Shown here piece by piece: positions 6,582 to 14,150 of a stretch of 14,684 nt of DNA. Under the pieces are notes generated by a model. It saw only the letters and a program-made list of their open reading frames with translations, ran no database searches and was not told the DNA's origin. A program made the position numbers and the translations under genes. Within the stretch, counting starts at the first letter, position 1, and each line of letters opens with the position of its first letter. This DNA is from Deltaproteobacteria bacterium (GTDB taxonomy: Bacteria; Desulfobacterota; Desulfobaccia; Desulfobaccales; 0-14-0-80-60-11). The stretch lies in assembly GCA_019308625.1 (NCBI GenBank), contig JAFDHU010000040.1, forward strand, positions 1 through 14,684, read 5' to 3'.

Positions 6582-6607
6582 GATTCGATTTGCCCAGCCG
6601 TGATAAG
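6580..6607 (+). promoter_or_regulatory. Weak promoter candidate for the transhydrogenase operon
   Basis: TTGATT (6580-6585), 16 bases, then GATAAG (6602-6607). Each box has four matches to consensus. Its position right after the palindrome makes it the most attractive candidate, but the match is modest. Confidence 0.3.
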
Positions 6608-6704
6608 AGTTATTGGTGATTTTGGCAGTGAGAGGCCTTGCGTCTGGCTGGGGCTCAAAATTGGTGCAGGGGATAGTGCCGCAAAACCCGGCCAATGGCC
6701 CCAA

Positions 6705-6789
6705 GGCAGGGCCGTCCGCCTGCCCTTGAGACCACGCAGCTTCTTAACCAGGGGAAGACCAACAGGGTCTTCGTGTAGTCTTTGCTACA
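6705..6789 (+). other. Structured 5' leader of the transhydrogenase operon
   Basis: Three consecutive hairpins can form: GGCAGG (6705-6710) with CCTGCC (6719-6724); GAAGACC (6754-6760) with GGTCTTC (6766-6772), seven perfect pairs; and TGTAG (6774-6778) with CTACA (6785-6789). The last ends about 40 bases before the first start codon. None carries a T-tract. Function unknown. Confidence 0.35.
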
Positions 6790-6828
6790 TACTCACCCAA
6801 GAGAACTAATGGCAAAAAGGACTGGATC

Positions 6829-8709
6829 ATGAGGATTACTACGCTGGATGACTTACAGGCAGTGAAAGCTGAGGGGCTAAGGCTTACTTACCCCGAGAAG
6901 ATTAAAATTATGGTAGGGATGGCCACTTGCGGCATTTCTGCCGGCGGTGACAAAGTGTACCAGACCCTGGCCGATAAAATAGCCGAGCTGGGACTGGATG
7001 TGGCTTTGGAAATAACGGGCTGCATCGGTTTTTGCCAGCGAGAACCCCTTGTGGATGTGGTTTATCCCGACAAGGGACGGCTGTCTTATCAGAGGATGAC
7101 CCCCGACAAGGCGGCCGCCTTGGTGGAGGCCATCAAGGAGAACCAGATTTATCCGGAGAATCTTCTCTGCCGGTTTGACCGGGAGGAGCTCCTTATTGAC
7201 GGCCAGTTTAAGGTCTATGGCAATTCACATCCGGCGGAATGGCCGGCGGAAGTGCCCCTATATCAGGAAGTCCCTTTTTTCAAAAAGCAGGTGAAGATCG
7301 CCCTCCGGAATTGCGGGTTCATAAATCCGGAACGCATTGAGGAATATATCGGCCGCGGGGGTTATCAGGCCTTATATAAGGTCTTAAAGGAGATGACCCC
7401 GGAAGAGGTGATCGCCACAGTCAAGGATTCAGGTATACGAGGCCGCGGGGGCGCCGGGTTCCCTACCGGTCTGAAATGGGAATTCTGCTATAAAAACCCC
7501 GGAGAGGTAAAATATGTCATCTGCAATGCCGACGAAGGTGACCCGGGGGCGTTTATGGACCGGGGCATCCTGGAAGGCGATCCGCACGCGGTACTGGAGG
7601 GGATGGCCATCGGCGCCTACGCGGTGGGAGCCAAAGAAGGCTACATCTACTGCCGAGCTGAATATCCCTTGGCTCTGAAACGCCTGGAGAAGGCCATTCA
7701 GCAAGCTGAGGACTACGGGCTTTTGGGGGATAACATCTTCGGCACCGATTTTTCTTTCCGGCTCAAGATCCGAGAAGGTGCCGGGGCCTTTGTGTGCGGC
7801 GAAGAGACCGCTCTTATCGCCTCCATCGAAGGCAAGGTGGGGGAACCGCGGCCGCGCCCACCCTTCCCGGCCCAATCCGGTCTTTGGGGGAAACCGACGA
7901 TCATCAATAACGTGAAGACTTGGTCCCACATTGCCCCCATTATCGCTCGGGGGAGCCAATGGTATGCCTCCTTAGGAACCGAAAGAAGTAAGGGTACCAC
8001 GGTGTTTGCCTTGGTGGGCAAGGTGGTTGACGCCGGACTGGTGGAAATCCCTCTGGGCACCACCCTGCGGGAAATGATCTTTGACATCGGCGGAGGTATT
8101 GCGGGCAACAAGGAATTCAAGGCAGTCCAGACCGGAGGACCCTCCGGCGGCTGCATTCCCGCCGAATACCTGGATACCCCGGTGGAATATGAAACTCTGG
8201 GGGCGTTGGGCTCCATCATGGGTTCCGGCGGCATGATCGTGATGGATGAGCGGGATTGTATGGTGAATGTGGCCAAGTACTTCTTGGACTTCACCAAAGA
8301 GGAATCCTGTGGAAAGTGCACCCCCTGCCGGGAAGGGACCTTGCGCCTCATGGAGATCCTGGAACGCATTACCGAAGGGCAGGGCCAACTGGAAACGATC
8401 AAAGATGCTTCTCTGTGTGGACTGGGGCAGACCGCCCCCAATCCGGTTCTCACCACCGTCAAATACTTCCGGGATGAATATGAGGCCCACATCACTCAAA
8501 AGAAATGTCCTGCCAAGGTATGCAAGGCGCTGATCACCTTCCGAGTGGACGAAGAAAAGTGCAACGGCTGCGGCCGCTGTCGCCTGGTGTGTCCGGTGGA
8601 GGCCATTGTAGGGGCCAAAAAAGAGGTGCACAGGATCATCCAAGAAAAATGTATCAAATGCGGGACCTGTTACGACCGCTGCAAGTTTGATGCTATTATT
8701 GTCGAATAA
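6829..8709 (+). CDS. NuoF/HydB-like NADH-binding flavin-iron-sulfur subunit (StnB-like)
   Basis: This 626-residue soluble protein binds NADH and FMN. Domains in order: a thioredoxin-like [2Fe-2S] domain (about 24-105; C34, C65, C69); the NuoF FMN/NADH core (about 155-400) with GRGGAGFPTG at 205-214, NADEGDPGAFMDR at 233-245 and GAGAFVCGEETALI near 317-330; an SLBB-type region; the N3-like cluster domain C494-x2-C497-x2-C500 with C530; and a C-terminal two-[4Fe-4S] ferredoxin (C578, C581, C584, C588; C608, C611, C614, C618). This layout is shared by HydB of bifurcating hydrogenases, by formate dehydrogenase partners and by StnB of the Sporomusa-type transhydrogenase. The next gene, which carries a GltD/NfnB-like module and no H-cluster or molybdopterin site, favours the StnB reading. 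A Shine-Dalgarno-like AAGGA lies about eight bases before the ATG. It is the first gene of the operon; the next ATG at 8721 lies 11 bases after its stop. Confidence 0.85.
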   Translation: MRITTLDDLQAVKAEGLRLTYPEKIKIMVGMATCGISAGGDKVYQTLADKIAELGLDVALEITGCIGFCQREPLVDVVYPDKGRLSYQRMTPDKAAALVEAIKENQIYPENLLCRFDREELLIDGQFKVYGNSHPAEWPAEVPLYQEVPFFKKQVKIALRNCGFINPERIEEYIGRGGYQALYKVLKEMTPEEVIATVKDSGIRGRGGAGFPTGLKWEFCYKNPGEVKYVICNADEGDPGAFMDRGILEGDPHAVLEGMAIGAYAVGAKEGYIYCRAEYPLALKRLEKAIQQAEDYGLLGDNIFGTDFSFRLKIREGAGAFVCGEETALIASIEGKVGEPRPRPPFPAQSGLWGKPTIINNVKTWSHIAPIIARGSQWYASLGTERSKGTTVFALVGKVVDAGLVEIPLGTTLREMIFDIGGGIAGNKEFKAVQTGGPSGGCIPAEYLDTPVEYETLGALGSIMGSGGMIVMDERDCMVNVAKYFLDFTKEESCGKCTPCREGTLRLMEILERITEGQGQLETIKDASLCGLGQTAPNPVLTTVKYFRDEYEAHITQKKCPAKVCKALITFRVDEEKCNGCGRCRLVCPVEAIVGAKKEVHRIIQEKCIKCGTCYDRCKFDAIIVE

Positions 8710-8720
8710 TGAGGCATACA

Positions 8721-11267
8721 ATGGTAAAGCTGACAATTAACGGCAATTCGGTTGAAGTTCCTGAGGGCACTACGGTTCTGCAAGCAGCCCGTCAGGTAGG
8801 AGTAAAAATACCCACCCTCTGTTATTACGAGGCCGTCAAGCCATATGGCGGCTGTCGTCTGTGTCTGGTGGAAGTTACCCGCGACGGCCGCACCGTCCTG
8901 ACTGCCTCCTGCTCTTATCCCGTAGCCGAGGGGATAGAGGTGGCCACCGACACCCCCAGGGTGTTACGGGCCCGGCGATTGGTCATCGATTTATTGTGGT
9001 CCCGGAGTCCCGAGCTGCCTATCCTTGCCTCCATTGCCAAGGAGTTGGGGGTGGAAAAACCCAGCTTCCCCTTGGGGGAGAGCCAATGCATTCTCTGTGA
9101 TCTCTGCACCCGGGTGTGCTCTGAGGTGGTGGGGCAGGGTGTCATCGGGATGGTGGGCCGCGGCGCCGTACGGGAGGTTTCAACCCCCTTCGGAGAACTG
9201 ATGGAGGTGTGTCAGTATTGTGGTGACTGCGGTTTTGTGTGCCCTACCGCCTGGATTCATGAAGTCACCAAAATAAGCGCACCCTGCACCTTGACCTGCC
9301 CGGCGGGAATCAATGCCCAGGGTTATGTGCAGTTGATCAATCAGGGCAAAACCCAGGAGGCGCTTCGGCTGATTATGGAACAGCTGCCGTTGCCCGGGGT
9401 GTTGGGGCGTATCTGTCCACACCCCTGTGAAGAGGAATGCCGACGCCGGATCGTGGATGAACCCATCGCGATTTGCAGCCTCAAGCGCTTTGCCGCTGAC
9501 CAGGTGGAGGTGGAAAAGATAGAGTTGCCGAAAGGGGAAGCTCGCCCTGAGAAGGTGGCCATTATCGGCTCCGGGCCAGCGGGTTTGTCTTGCGCTTACC
9601 ACTTGGCCCGCCGGGGTTACCGCCCCACCATTTTTGAGGCTTTGCCGGTAACCGGTGGTATGCTCCGGGTGGGCATTCCGGATTACCGGCTCCCCAAAGC
9701 CGTCTTGGACCGGGAGATTGACAACATCCTGCGCTTGGGGGTGGATCTCAAGCTTAATACCGCTTTGGGTCGTGACTTCACCCTGGACAGCCTCTTTGCC
9801 GACGGCTATAAGGCTGTATTTTTGGCGATAGGCTGCCATGTGGGCATGAAACTGGGAGTGCCTGGCGAAGATGCGGAAGGAGTAATGCAGGGCGTGGAAT
9901 TCCTCCGCAAGTTTGCCCTGAAAGAACCTTTTAAATTGGGGAAACACGTGGCCGTCATCGGCGGGGGCAATGTGGCCATTGATGTGGCCTGCACCGCCCT
10001 GCGGCTCGGCTCTAAAGTCACTTTGGTCTATCGGCGGACCCGGGAAGAAATGCCGGCCCATCCCTGGGAGGTGGAGCAGGCTATCTGTGAAGGCGTGGAA
10101 ATCATTTACCTGGCAGCCCCGGTAGCCATTAAAGTTGACAACGGCAAAGTGACGGCTCTGGAGTGTCAGCGTATGGAACTGGGTGAACCCGATGCCTCCG
10201 GTCGGCGGCGCCCGGTCCCGGTGCCCGGTTCCGAATTTGAACTCCCAGTGGATATGGTTATTCCGGCCATCGGTCAGCGAGCCGACGTCTCATATCTGGA
10301 AGGCACTGGCATCAAACTCACCCGAAGGGGCACCGTGGAGGTGGACGAAGTCACCTTGGAAACCTCCCGGCCGGGGGTCTTTGCCGCGGGCGATTTGCAA
10401 ACCGGCCCCTGGATCGCCATCGGCGCGGTGGCCGGTGGGCTGGAGGCTGCTGAATCCATTGATCGCTATATCCACGGGGTTGACCTAAGAGAAGGTCGGG
10501 AGCAGAAGCGACGTCGCCACCATCGCCCCAGCGTCTTCCCGATAGGGGGGGTCATCCAGCCTCGGGTACAGATGCCCACGTTACCTCCCGAATATACTTG
10601 CTCCTGCTTCGACGAAATTGCCCAGGGTTTTACCCCAGAACAAGCCCAGACGGAAGCGGCCCGCTGCCTGAATTGTTTTTCGGAGTGCTTGGAGCGCTTG
10701 GTCCTGCCCACCCCGGGGGTCGGTGTCTATAAGCCCCCAGTGGTAGCGGAAAAACTGCCCAGGCCGCGCACCGCCTATGACAAGCCCGCTGATGAAGCGG
10801 CGGTGAGCGCGATTTTGAACAAGTATCGGGATGAGCCCGGCAATCTGCTTCCCGTCTTGCTGGGAGTTAATCGCCATTTTAACTGGCTACCCCGACCGGC
10901 CTTGGAACACGTGTCAGATGAACTGCACATTCCATTGGCGGAGATCCTGCGGGTGGCCACCTTTTACAACTTCTTCAGCCTGGTGCCTCGAGGCCGTTAC
11001 ATCATCAGAGTTTGCCTGGGTACCGGCTGCTTTGTGAAAGGTTCGCCCCGGCTCCTGGATCGTTTGGAGAGGGAGCTAAAGATCAAATCCGGTGAGACCA
11101 CCGAGGACATGCTGTTTTCCCTGGAGCCGGTAAGATGCATCGGCTGTTGTGCCCTGGCTCCGGCCGTTCGCATCAACGAGGACACTTATGGTCGCTTGTC
11201 TCCGGATCAAATTCCCAAGATCCTTAAAACTTATATGGAGCAGGCTGCCGCTGAGGGGGTGGCTTGA
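8721..11267 (+). CDS. NuoG-like ferredoxin / GltD-NfnB-like FAD-NADPH / NuoE-like fusion (StnC-StnA-like)
   Basis: This 848-residue protein joins three modules normally found in separate or pairwise-fused subunits. (1) NuoG-like: a [2Fe-2S] domain with C34-x10-C45-x2-C48-x15-C64, then two [4Fe-4S] sites (C123, C126, C129, C133; C164, C167, C170, C174). The His-x3-Cys cluster motif of NuoG/HydA between them is absent. (2) GltD/NfnB-like: paired cysteines C189/C193 and C232, C236, C240, C252, FAD motif GSGPAG (283-288), NAD(P) motif GGGNVA (from 414) with YRR (437-439) suited to the NADPH phosphate, and a closing AAGDLQTGP near 555-563. A cysteine group follows at 649, 652 and 656. (3) NuoE-like thioredoxin fold, about 690-846, with C765-x4-C770 and C806-x3-C810. 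Together with the preceding gene it should link NADH, NADPH and ferredoxin. The ATG at 8721 has GAGG six bases upstream and gives the usual N-terminus MVKLTING; an ATG at 8709 overlapping the previous stop lacks such a site. Function as an electron-bifurcating transhydrogenase is inference from domains. Confidence 0.85.
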   Translation: MVKLTINGNSVEVPEGTTVLQAARQVGVKIPTLCYYEAVKPYGGCRLCLVEVTRDGRTVLTASCSYPVAEGIEVATDTPRVLRARRLVIDLLWSRSPELPILASIAKELGVEKPSFPLGESQCILCDLCTRVCSEVVGQGVIGMVGRGAVREVSTPFGELMEVCQYCGDCGFVCPTAWIHEVTKISAPCTLTCPAGINAQGYVQLINQGKTQEALRLIMEQLPLPGVLGRICPHPCEEECRRRIVDEPIAICSLKRFAADQVEVEKIELPKGEARPEKVAIIGSGPAGLSCAYHLARRGYRPTIFEALPVTGGMLRVGIPDYRLPKAVLDREIDNILRLGVDLKLNTALGRDFTLDSLFADGYKAVFLAIGCHVGMKLGVPGEDAEGVMQGVEFLRKFALKEPFKLGKHVAVIGGGNVAIDVACTALRLGSKVTLVYRRTREEMPAHPWEVEQAICEGVEIIYLAAPVAIKVDNGKVTALECQRMELGEPDASGRRRPVPVPGSEFELPVDMVIPAIGQRADVSYLEGTGIKLTRRGTVEVDEVTLETSRPGVFAAGDLQTGPWIAIGAVAGGLEAAESIDRYIHGVDLREGREQKRRRHHRPSVFPIGGVIQPRVQMPTLPPEYTCSCFDEIAQGFTPEQAQTEAARCLNCFSECLERLVLPTPGVGVYKPPVVAEKLPRPRTAYDKPADEAAVSAILNKYRDEPGNLLPVLLGVNRHFNWLPRPALEHVSDELHIPLAEILRVATFYNFFSLVPRGRYIIRVCLGTGCFVKGSPRLLDRLERELKIKSGETTEDMLFSLEPVRCIGCCALAPAVRINEDTYGRLSPDQIPKILKTYMEQAAAEGVA

Positions 11268-11392
11268 AAAAAATACCCGGGGTGCGGGCCAATGCCGATA
11301 TCTTTACCGGCACGGCCACCGTTATCTTGGTCATGGGTGCCGGCCGCTGGGCCTCCAACTTCAGCCATGACTTTCTGACCTCCGGCCGGTAG
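11264..11392 (+). CDS. Possible small protein, 42 residues, coupled to the fusion gene
   Basis: A TTG overlaps the stop of the preceding gene (TTGA) and follows GAGGGGG by four bases, the arrangement of translational coupling. The frame runs 42 codons to a TAG. Codon third positions are mostly G or C, as in neighbouring genes. The middle is rather hydrophobic (ATVILVMGAGRWA), too short for a clear membrane span. I do not recognise a family. It lies before the terminators that face it from the opposite strand. It may be a chance reading frame; the good start context and codon bias argue for it, the rare TTG start and short length against. Confidence 0.4.
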   Translation: MKKIPGVRANADIFTGTATVILVMGAGRWASNFSHDFLTSGR

Positions 11393-11400
11393 ACCGCAAG

Positions 11401-11431
11401 AAAAAGGGCCGGGACACCCAAGCCCCGGCCC
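11401..11431 (-). terminator. Second (distal) terminator of the glycosyltransferase operon
   Basis: GGGCCGGG (11406-11413) and CCCGGCCC (11424-11431) form an 8-bp perfect stem with a 10-base loop; on the minus strand TTTTTCTT follows. On the plus strand there is no T-tract, though the hairpin may still help end transcription of the converging operon. Confidence 0.75.
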
Positions 11432-11435
11432 AAGG

Positions 11436-11475
11436 AAAAATCACCAGGGGTGCCGGTAGCTTCACCGGCGCCCCT
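11436..11475 (-). terminator. First terminator of the glycosyltransferase operon
   Basis: AGGGGTGCCGGT (11446-11457) pairs with ACCGGCGCCCCT (11464-11475), 12 pairs including one wobble, with a six-base loop. On the minus strand TTTTT follows after five bases. It begins four bases after the stop of the last gene, in tandem with the distal terminator. Confidence 0.7.
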
Positions 11476-11479
11476 CACT

Positions 11480-11839
11480 TTATCGGTGCACATCCACGTA
11501 CTGTCCCGCAGTTTCCTCCCGGTCATAAGTGTGGCGAAGCCGGCGGCCGGCTTGGGCGGCCTCCAGGCGCTTCGCCAAGGCTTGGCGCCAGCTCCGGCAA
11601 AAGCGCAGGATTTCGCCTTCCATCTCCCGCAGGGAGGACAGCTCCGCCTCAAACCTGCGCACCCCCTCAGCGGACCAGTCAATCTTACGGAGGGCCCGGT
11701 ACCGCCGCTCCAGAAGCAGCAGGGCCCGGTTCAGGTCGCCCTGGACCACCGCTTCGCTTATGGCTTTGGTCAGGCCGACCAGGGCTGCCAGCCGGGAGGG
11801 GGTCAGCGGCAGGCCAGCTCCTGCAGAATCCCCTGCCAT
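11480..11839 (-). CDS. Small helical protein, possibly FliT-like flagellar chaperone
   Basis: The 119-residue protein appears almost entirely helical, with no signal peptide or membrane segment. Residues about 13-55 (LTPSRLAALVGLTKAISEAVVQGDLNRALLLLERRYRALRKI; shown here only as a helix pair) and 60-95 form amphipathic helices, and the end is basic with RRLRHTYD near 99-106. Length, helix pattern and this basic Tyr-containing tail recall FliT/FlgN export chaperones, but identity is too low to be sure. It overlaps the preceding gene by 37 bases and is the last gene of the operon. AAGGTGAAGG lies just before the ATG. If not FliT-like it is simply a helical protein of unknown function. Confidence 0.6.
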   Translation of the reverse strand: MAGDSAGAGLPLTPSRLAALVGLTKAISEAVVQGDLNRALLLLERRYRALRKIDWSAEGVRRFEAELSSLREMEGEILRFCRSWRQALAKRLEAAQAGRRLRHTYDREETAGQYVDVHR

Positions 11840-12411
11840 TCCTTCACCTTGGGGGAAAGTTCATACTCCAGCAAATCCGCCAGCAGCACGTAGTCCTCGT
11901 TTTCGGACATCTCCTGCATCTCTGCTAGTAGAGCCTCCAGGTCCCGAAGATACCGGGAGACAGGGACATTGTGCTCGGAGGAGAGCGTCTTCAGATCGGC
12001 CCGGAGGACCCGGCCGGCGCACTCCCCGATTTGCAGCAGCCAGCGCAGGGCTTCCAGCACCTGGGCGTAATAGTGGTTGGCCTCCTCCTCGGAGCCTGTG
12101 CGGAACAGGGCGGCGCTGCGCTCAATGGCTTGGGCCAGGAGACCTGCGTGGCGCACTGCGTCGTGGAGGAGCATCCGGGCCATTTCCTGGTCGGAGACCG
12201 TCTTCACTTCCAGCCGGGAAATTTCCCCCAGGGCAATGTAGCGGGATTCCCGGGGATAGCGTTCACTGAAGAACTCGCCGTTGACATGCACCTGAAAAAG
12301 CTGCTGTCCCGCGGGGATGAAGCGCCGGTGGATTTCGGCGAGGACTTCCTCCAGGCTCTGCAGGTGGGAAAAATCTTCCGACAGGATCTGTTCATTGATG
12401 GTCACCAGCAT
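11803..12411 (-). CDS. Uncharacterised 202-residue protein of the glycosyltransferase operon
   Basis: I do not recognise this family. The first 75 residues (MLVTINEQILSEDFSHLQSL onward) have alternating short strands and a helix, including FQVHVNGEFF and RYIALGEISRLEVKT, like a small beta-grasp or similar alpha/beta fold. The rest (about 80-202) is helical and acidic, including a stretch around 105-125 with FRTGSEEEANHYYAQ. No signal peptide, membrane segment or cysteine cluster is seen. The ATG at 12411 has GGGAGAA just upstream; an upstream extension to 12528 would overlap the glycosyltransferase gene by far more and has no better start. It overlaps both neighbours (20 bases upstream, 37 downstream), so it is firmly part of the operon. 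A structural or regulatory role in flagellar or cell-surface assembly is only a guess. Confidence 0.75.
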   Translation of the reverse strand: MLVTINEQILSEDFSHLQSLEEVLAEIHRRFIPAGQQLFQVHVNGEFFSERYPRESRYIALGEISRLEVKTVSDQEMARMLLHDAVRHAGLLAQAIERSAALFRTGSEEEANHYYAQVLEALRWLLQIGECAGRVLRADLKTLSSEHNVPVSRYLRDLEALLAEMQEMSENEDYVLLADLLEYELSPKVKEWQGILQELACR

Positions 12412-14149
12412 GATATTCTCCCGGTTTGGCGCGGTAATTCCCCCTGCCCGGATAAACTTTTTGCATCTCCTGTGCCAGCCTTGGCCGGATTTTTCCGGCG
12501 AAGCCAAGTTCTGTGGCGAGCTCCCCAAGGGCAGCCAGAAAAACGCTTCCCAGCCGGTGCAGATTGGTATAGGCCCGAACCAGCTCCCGGGCCAGGGGCA
12601 CCATCTCGGACTCCCCCTGGCGCCTTTGCTCCTGGAAGAAAAATTCCACCAGGGAGGCCAATTCCGGGAAGCCCACTGCCAAGCGCCTTAGGGCCAAATC
12701 CACGGCGGCGATCTCCTCTACTTTTTGCTGAAGCCGCACCGGCTGCCCCCGGTCCGCCAGCCGGAGTATGCCCCGGGCGGCCTCCCGTCCCCGGTAGGCC
12801 AAGTCAAGAAGCTCTGCCAAGGCGTCCTGGCCTGCGGCGACTCCCGGGTCCTCCGGAGCGGGAAAATAATATCCCGCCAGGGTGTTCCTCAGCCAGGTGC
12901 GCCAAGCCTCTGGGGGGCGCCCATCCAGGAGGTTGGTCCAGGCTAGGCGGTGCACCCAGAGCCAGAAATCCCTGCGATTAAGTGGCCGCCGCGCCAGCGG
13001 CAGATAGACCTGATAGCCCAGGGGGTCAATATCCGAGCCATAAACCCGGAGAGGGGAGGGACTGGCGGCCCCGGCCGGAGGAGGCACTTGGCTCTGGCCC
13101 AGGAGGTGCAGCCCCCACTGCGCCACCGCCTCCGGAGTGAGGAGGGCATGACAGCGGGGGCGGGGACAGGGTTCTTGGCAGGGATGGCAACTGAGCTCCG
13201 GCTCCAGGGCGATATGGCCCCGGCCAGCGGGGCCGGTGTCCTGCACCCGGGCTGTGGCCAGGAAAAGGGCCAGAACCGGAGTGCCCACCGCCGCGGCCAG
13301 GTGCATGGGGCCGGTGTCGTTGGTCAGGAGCAGATCCAGGTGCTTAAGATGGGCGGCCAGCACCGCCACTGAGGTGCGCCCCTGGCACTGGGTCACCTCC
13401 CCGGCGGGGAGCCGGGAGCGGATGACCTCCCCCAGGGCCGCCTCCCGGGAGCTTCCCAGCACAAAAAAGTGGCAGGGATGCTGCTGTCTTAAAATTTCGG
13501 CGGTGCGGGCGAAATTTTCCGGGGGCCACTGGCGCTCCGGGCGGCTGGCACCGGGAAGAATGCCCACCAGGGAGGTTTCCGGCGGCAGCCCCAGGGCCCG
13601 GATGGCCGCTCCCACCTCTTCGTACACCTCCGGCGGCACGGCTATCTCCAGGCCAGCACCGTCCGGCCTAAGCCCCGCCTGCCGCACAAACAGGTCTACC
13701 AGATTGAAGGGGTTGGCCAAGCGGGCCCTGGACGCTATCAGACCATAGCTGGCCCAGGGCGTCAGGGTGAAGCCGCCGCGGCGGCGGTCCGCGGCCAGAC
13801 CATAAATTTTCCGGCTGCCGAGGGCGGCACTCAGGATAGCGCCCAGAAGGTTGGGGGTAAGATTAATCACCATCTCCGGCGGCGGGGAGAGGTTTTCGGC
13901 AAACCAGACCCGCAGGGCCCGGTAGGCCTCCGGCCAACCGCCCTGGCCGTCCAAGGCGGCGGTAAGGGTGAGGCTGGGGAAGAGAATCAGCCGGTCCACC
14001 CCTTCCAGGAGCCGGGCTGCCTCCTGAAAGACGTCCATCACCAGCAGCGTCACCCGGGCCCCGGGGTATTCCGCCCGCAGGCGGCGCAGCACCGGGCTGG
14101 TCTGAATCAGGTCGCCCAGCCGCATGAGATTGATCACCAGGATGTTCAT
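12392..14149 (-). CDS. GT9 (heptosyltransferase-like) glycosyltransferase with long C-terminal extension
   Basis: The first 350 of 585 residues are a GT-B glycosyltransferase of family 9 (ADP-heptose:LPS heptosyltransferase type). Evidence: MNILVINLMRLGDLIQTSPV with the RLGD motif at 10-13, ILPGASRPERQWPPENFA near 197-214, the donor-site motif LLTNDTGPMHLAAAVGTP near 274-291, and a cysteine group C321, C324, C328 and C333 common in the family. Residues from about 360 to 585 are an additional, mainly helical region that ordinary heptosyltransferases of about 350 residues lack. It starts one base after the stop of the upstream glycosyltransferase and overlaps the following gene by 20 bases. The longer frame reaching 14629 runs through the upstream gene in another phase and is not real. 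In such packed operons with CgeB-like enzymes the acceptor is often flagellin, but LPS or another surface glycan is possible. Confidence 0.85.
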   Translation of the reverse strand: MNILVINLMRLGDLIQTSPVLRRLRAEYPGARVTLLVMDVFQEAARLLEGVDRLILFPSLTLTAALDGQGGWPEAYRALRVWFAENLSPPPEMVINLTPNLLGAILSAALGSRKIYGLAADRRRGGFTLTPWASYGLIASRARLANPFNLVDLFVRQAGLRPDGAGLEIAVPPEVYEEVGAAIRALGLPPETSLVGILPGASRPERQWPPENFARTAEILRQQHPCHFFVLGSSREAALGEVIRSRLPAGEVTQCQGRTSVAVLAAHLKHLDLLLTNDTGPMHLAAAVGTPVLALFLATARVQDTGPAGRGHIALEPELSCHPCQEPCPRPRCHALLTPEAVAQWGLHLLGQSQVPPPAGAASPSPLRVYGSDIDPLGYQVYLPLARRPLNRRDFWLWVHRLAWTNLLDGRPPEAWRTWLRNTLAGYYFPAPEDPGVAAGQDALAELLDLAYRGREAARGILRLADRGQPVRLQQKVEEIAAVDLALRRLAVGFPELASLVEFFFQEQRRQGESEMVPLARELVRAYTNLHRLGSVFLAALGELATELGFAGKIRPRLAQEMQKVYPGRGNYRAKPGEYHAGDHQ

Positions 14150-14150
14150 A

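Larger units (their letters stand above)
6335..6828. other. Gene-free interval between fhs and the transhydrogenase operon
   Basis: No reading frame here looks like a gene. The first 100 bases hold the fhs 3' hairpin and terminator. A 14-bp perfect palindrome lies at 6566-6579, followed by a weak promoter candidate and about 215 bases of leader containing three hairpins. I recognise no known riboswitch class in it. Confidence 0.6.

Noticed and set aside
6809..6832. Seven-codon ATG frame overlapping the start of the NuoF-like gene
   Set aside because: Too short to support; it may be chance, though its stop overlaps the real start codon.
8709..8720. Upstream ATG at 8709 for the fusion gene
   Set aside because: It overlaps the previous stop as TAATG but has no ribosome binding site, while the ATG at 8721 has GAGG six bases away and gives the normal family N-terminus. 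Overlap-driven reinitiation at 8709 remains possible.
6829..11267. Reading the operon as a HydABC [FeFe] hydrogenase or an NAD-dependent formate dehydrogenase
   Set aside because: No H-cluster cysteine motifs and no molybdopterin or selenocysteine catalytic subunit; the central module is GltD/NfnB-like.
11224..11682. Minus-strand open frame across the terminators
   Set aside because: It crosses two intrinsic terminators and overlaps real genes in other phases; the translation has no recognisable domain.
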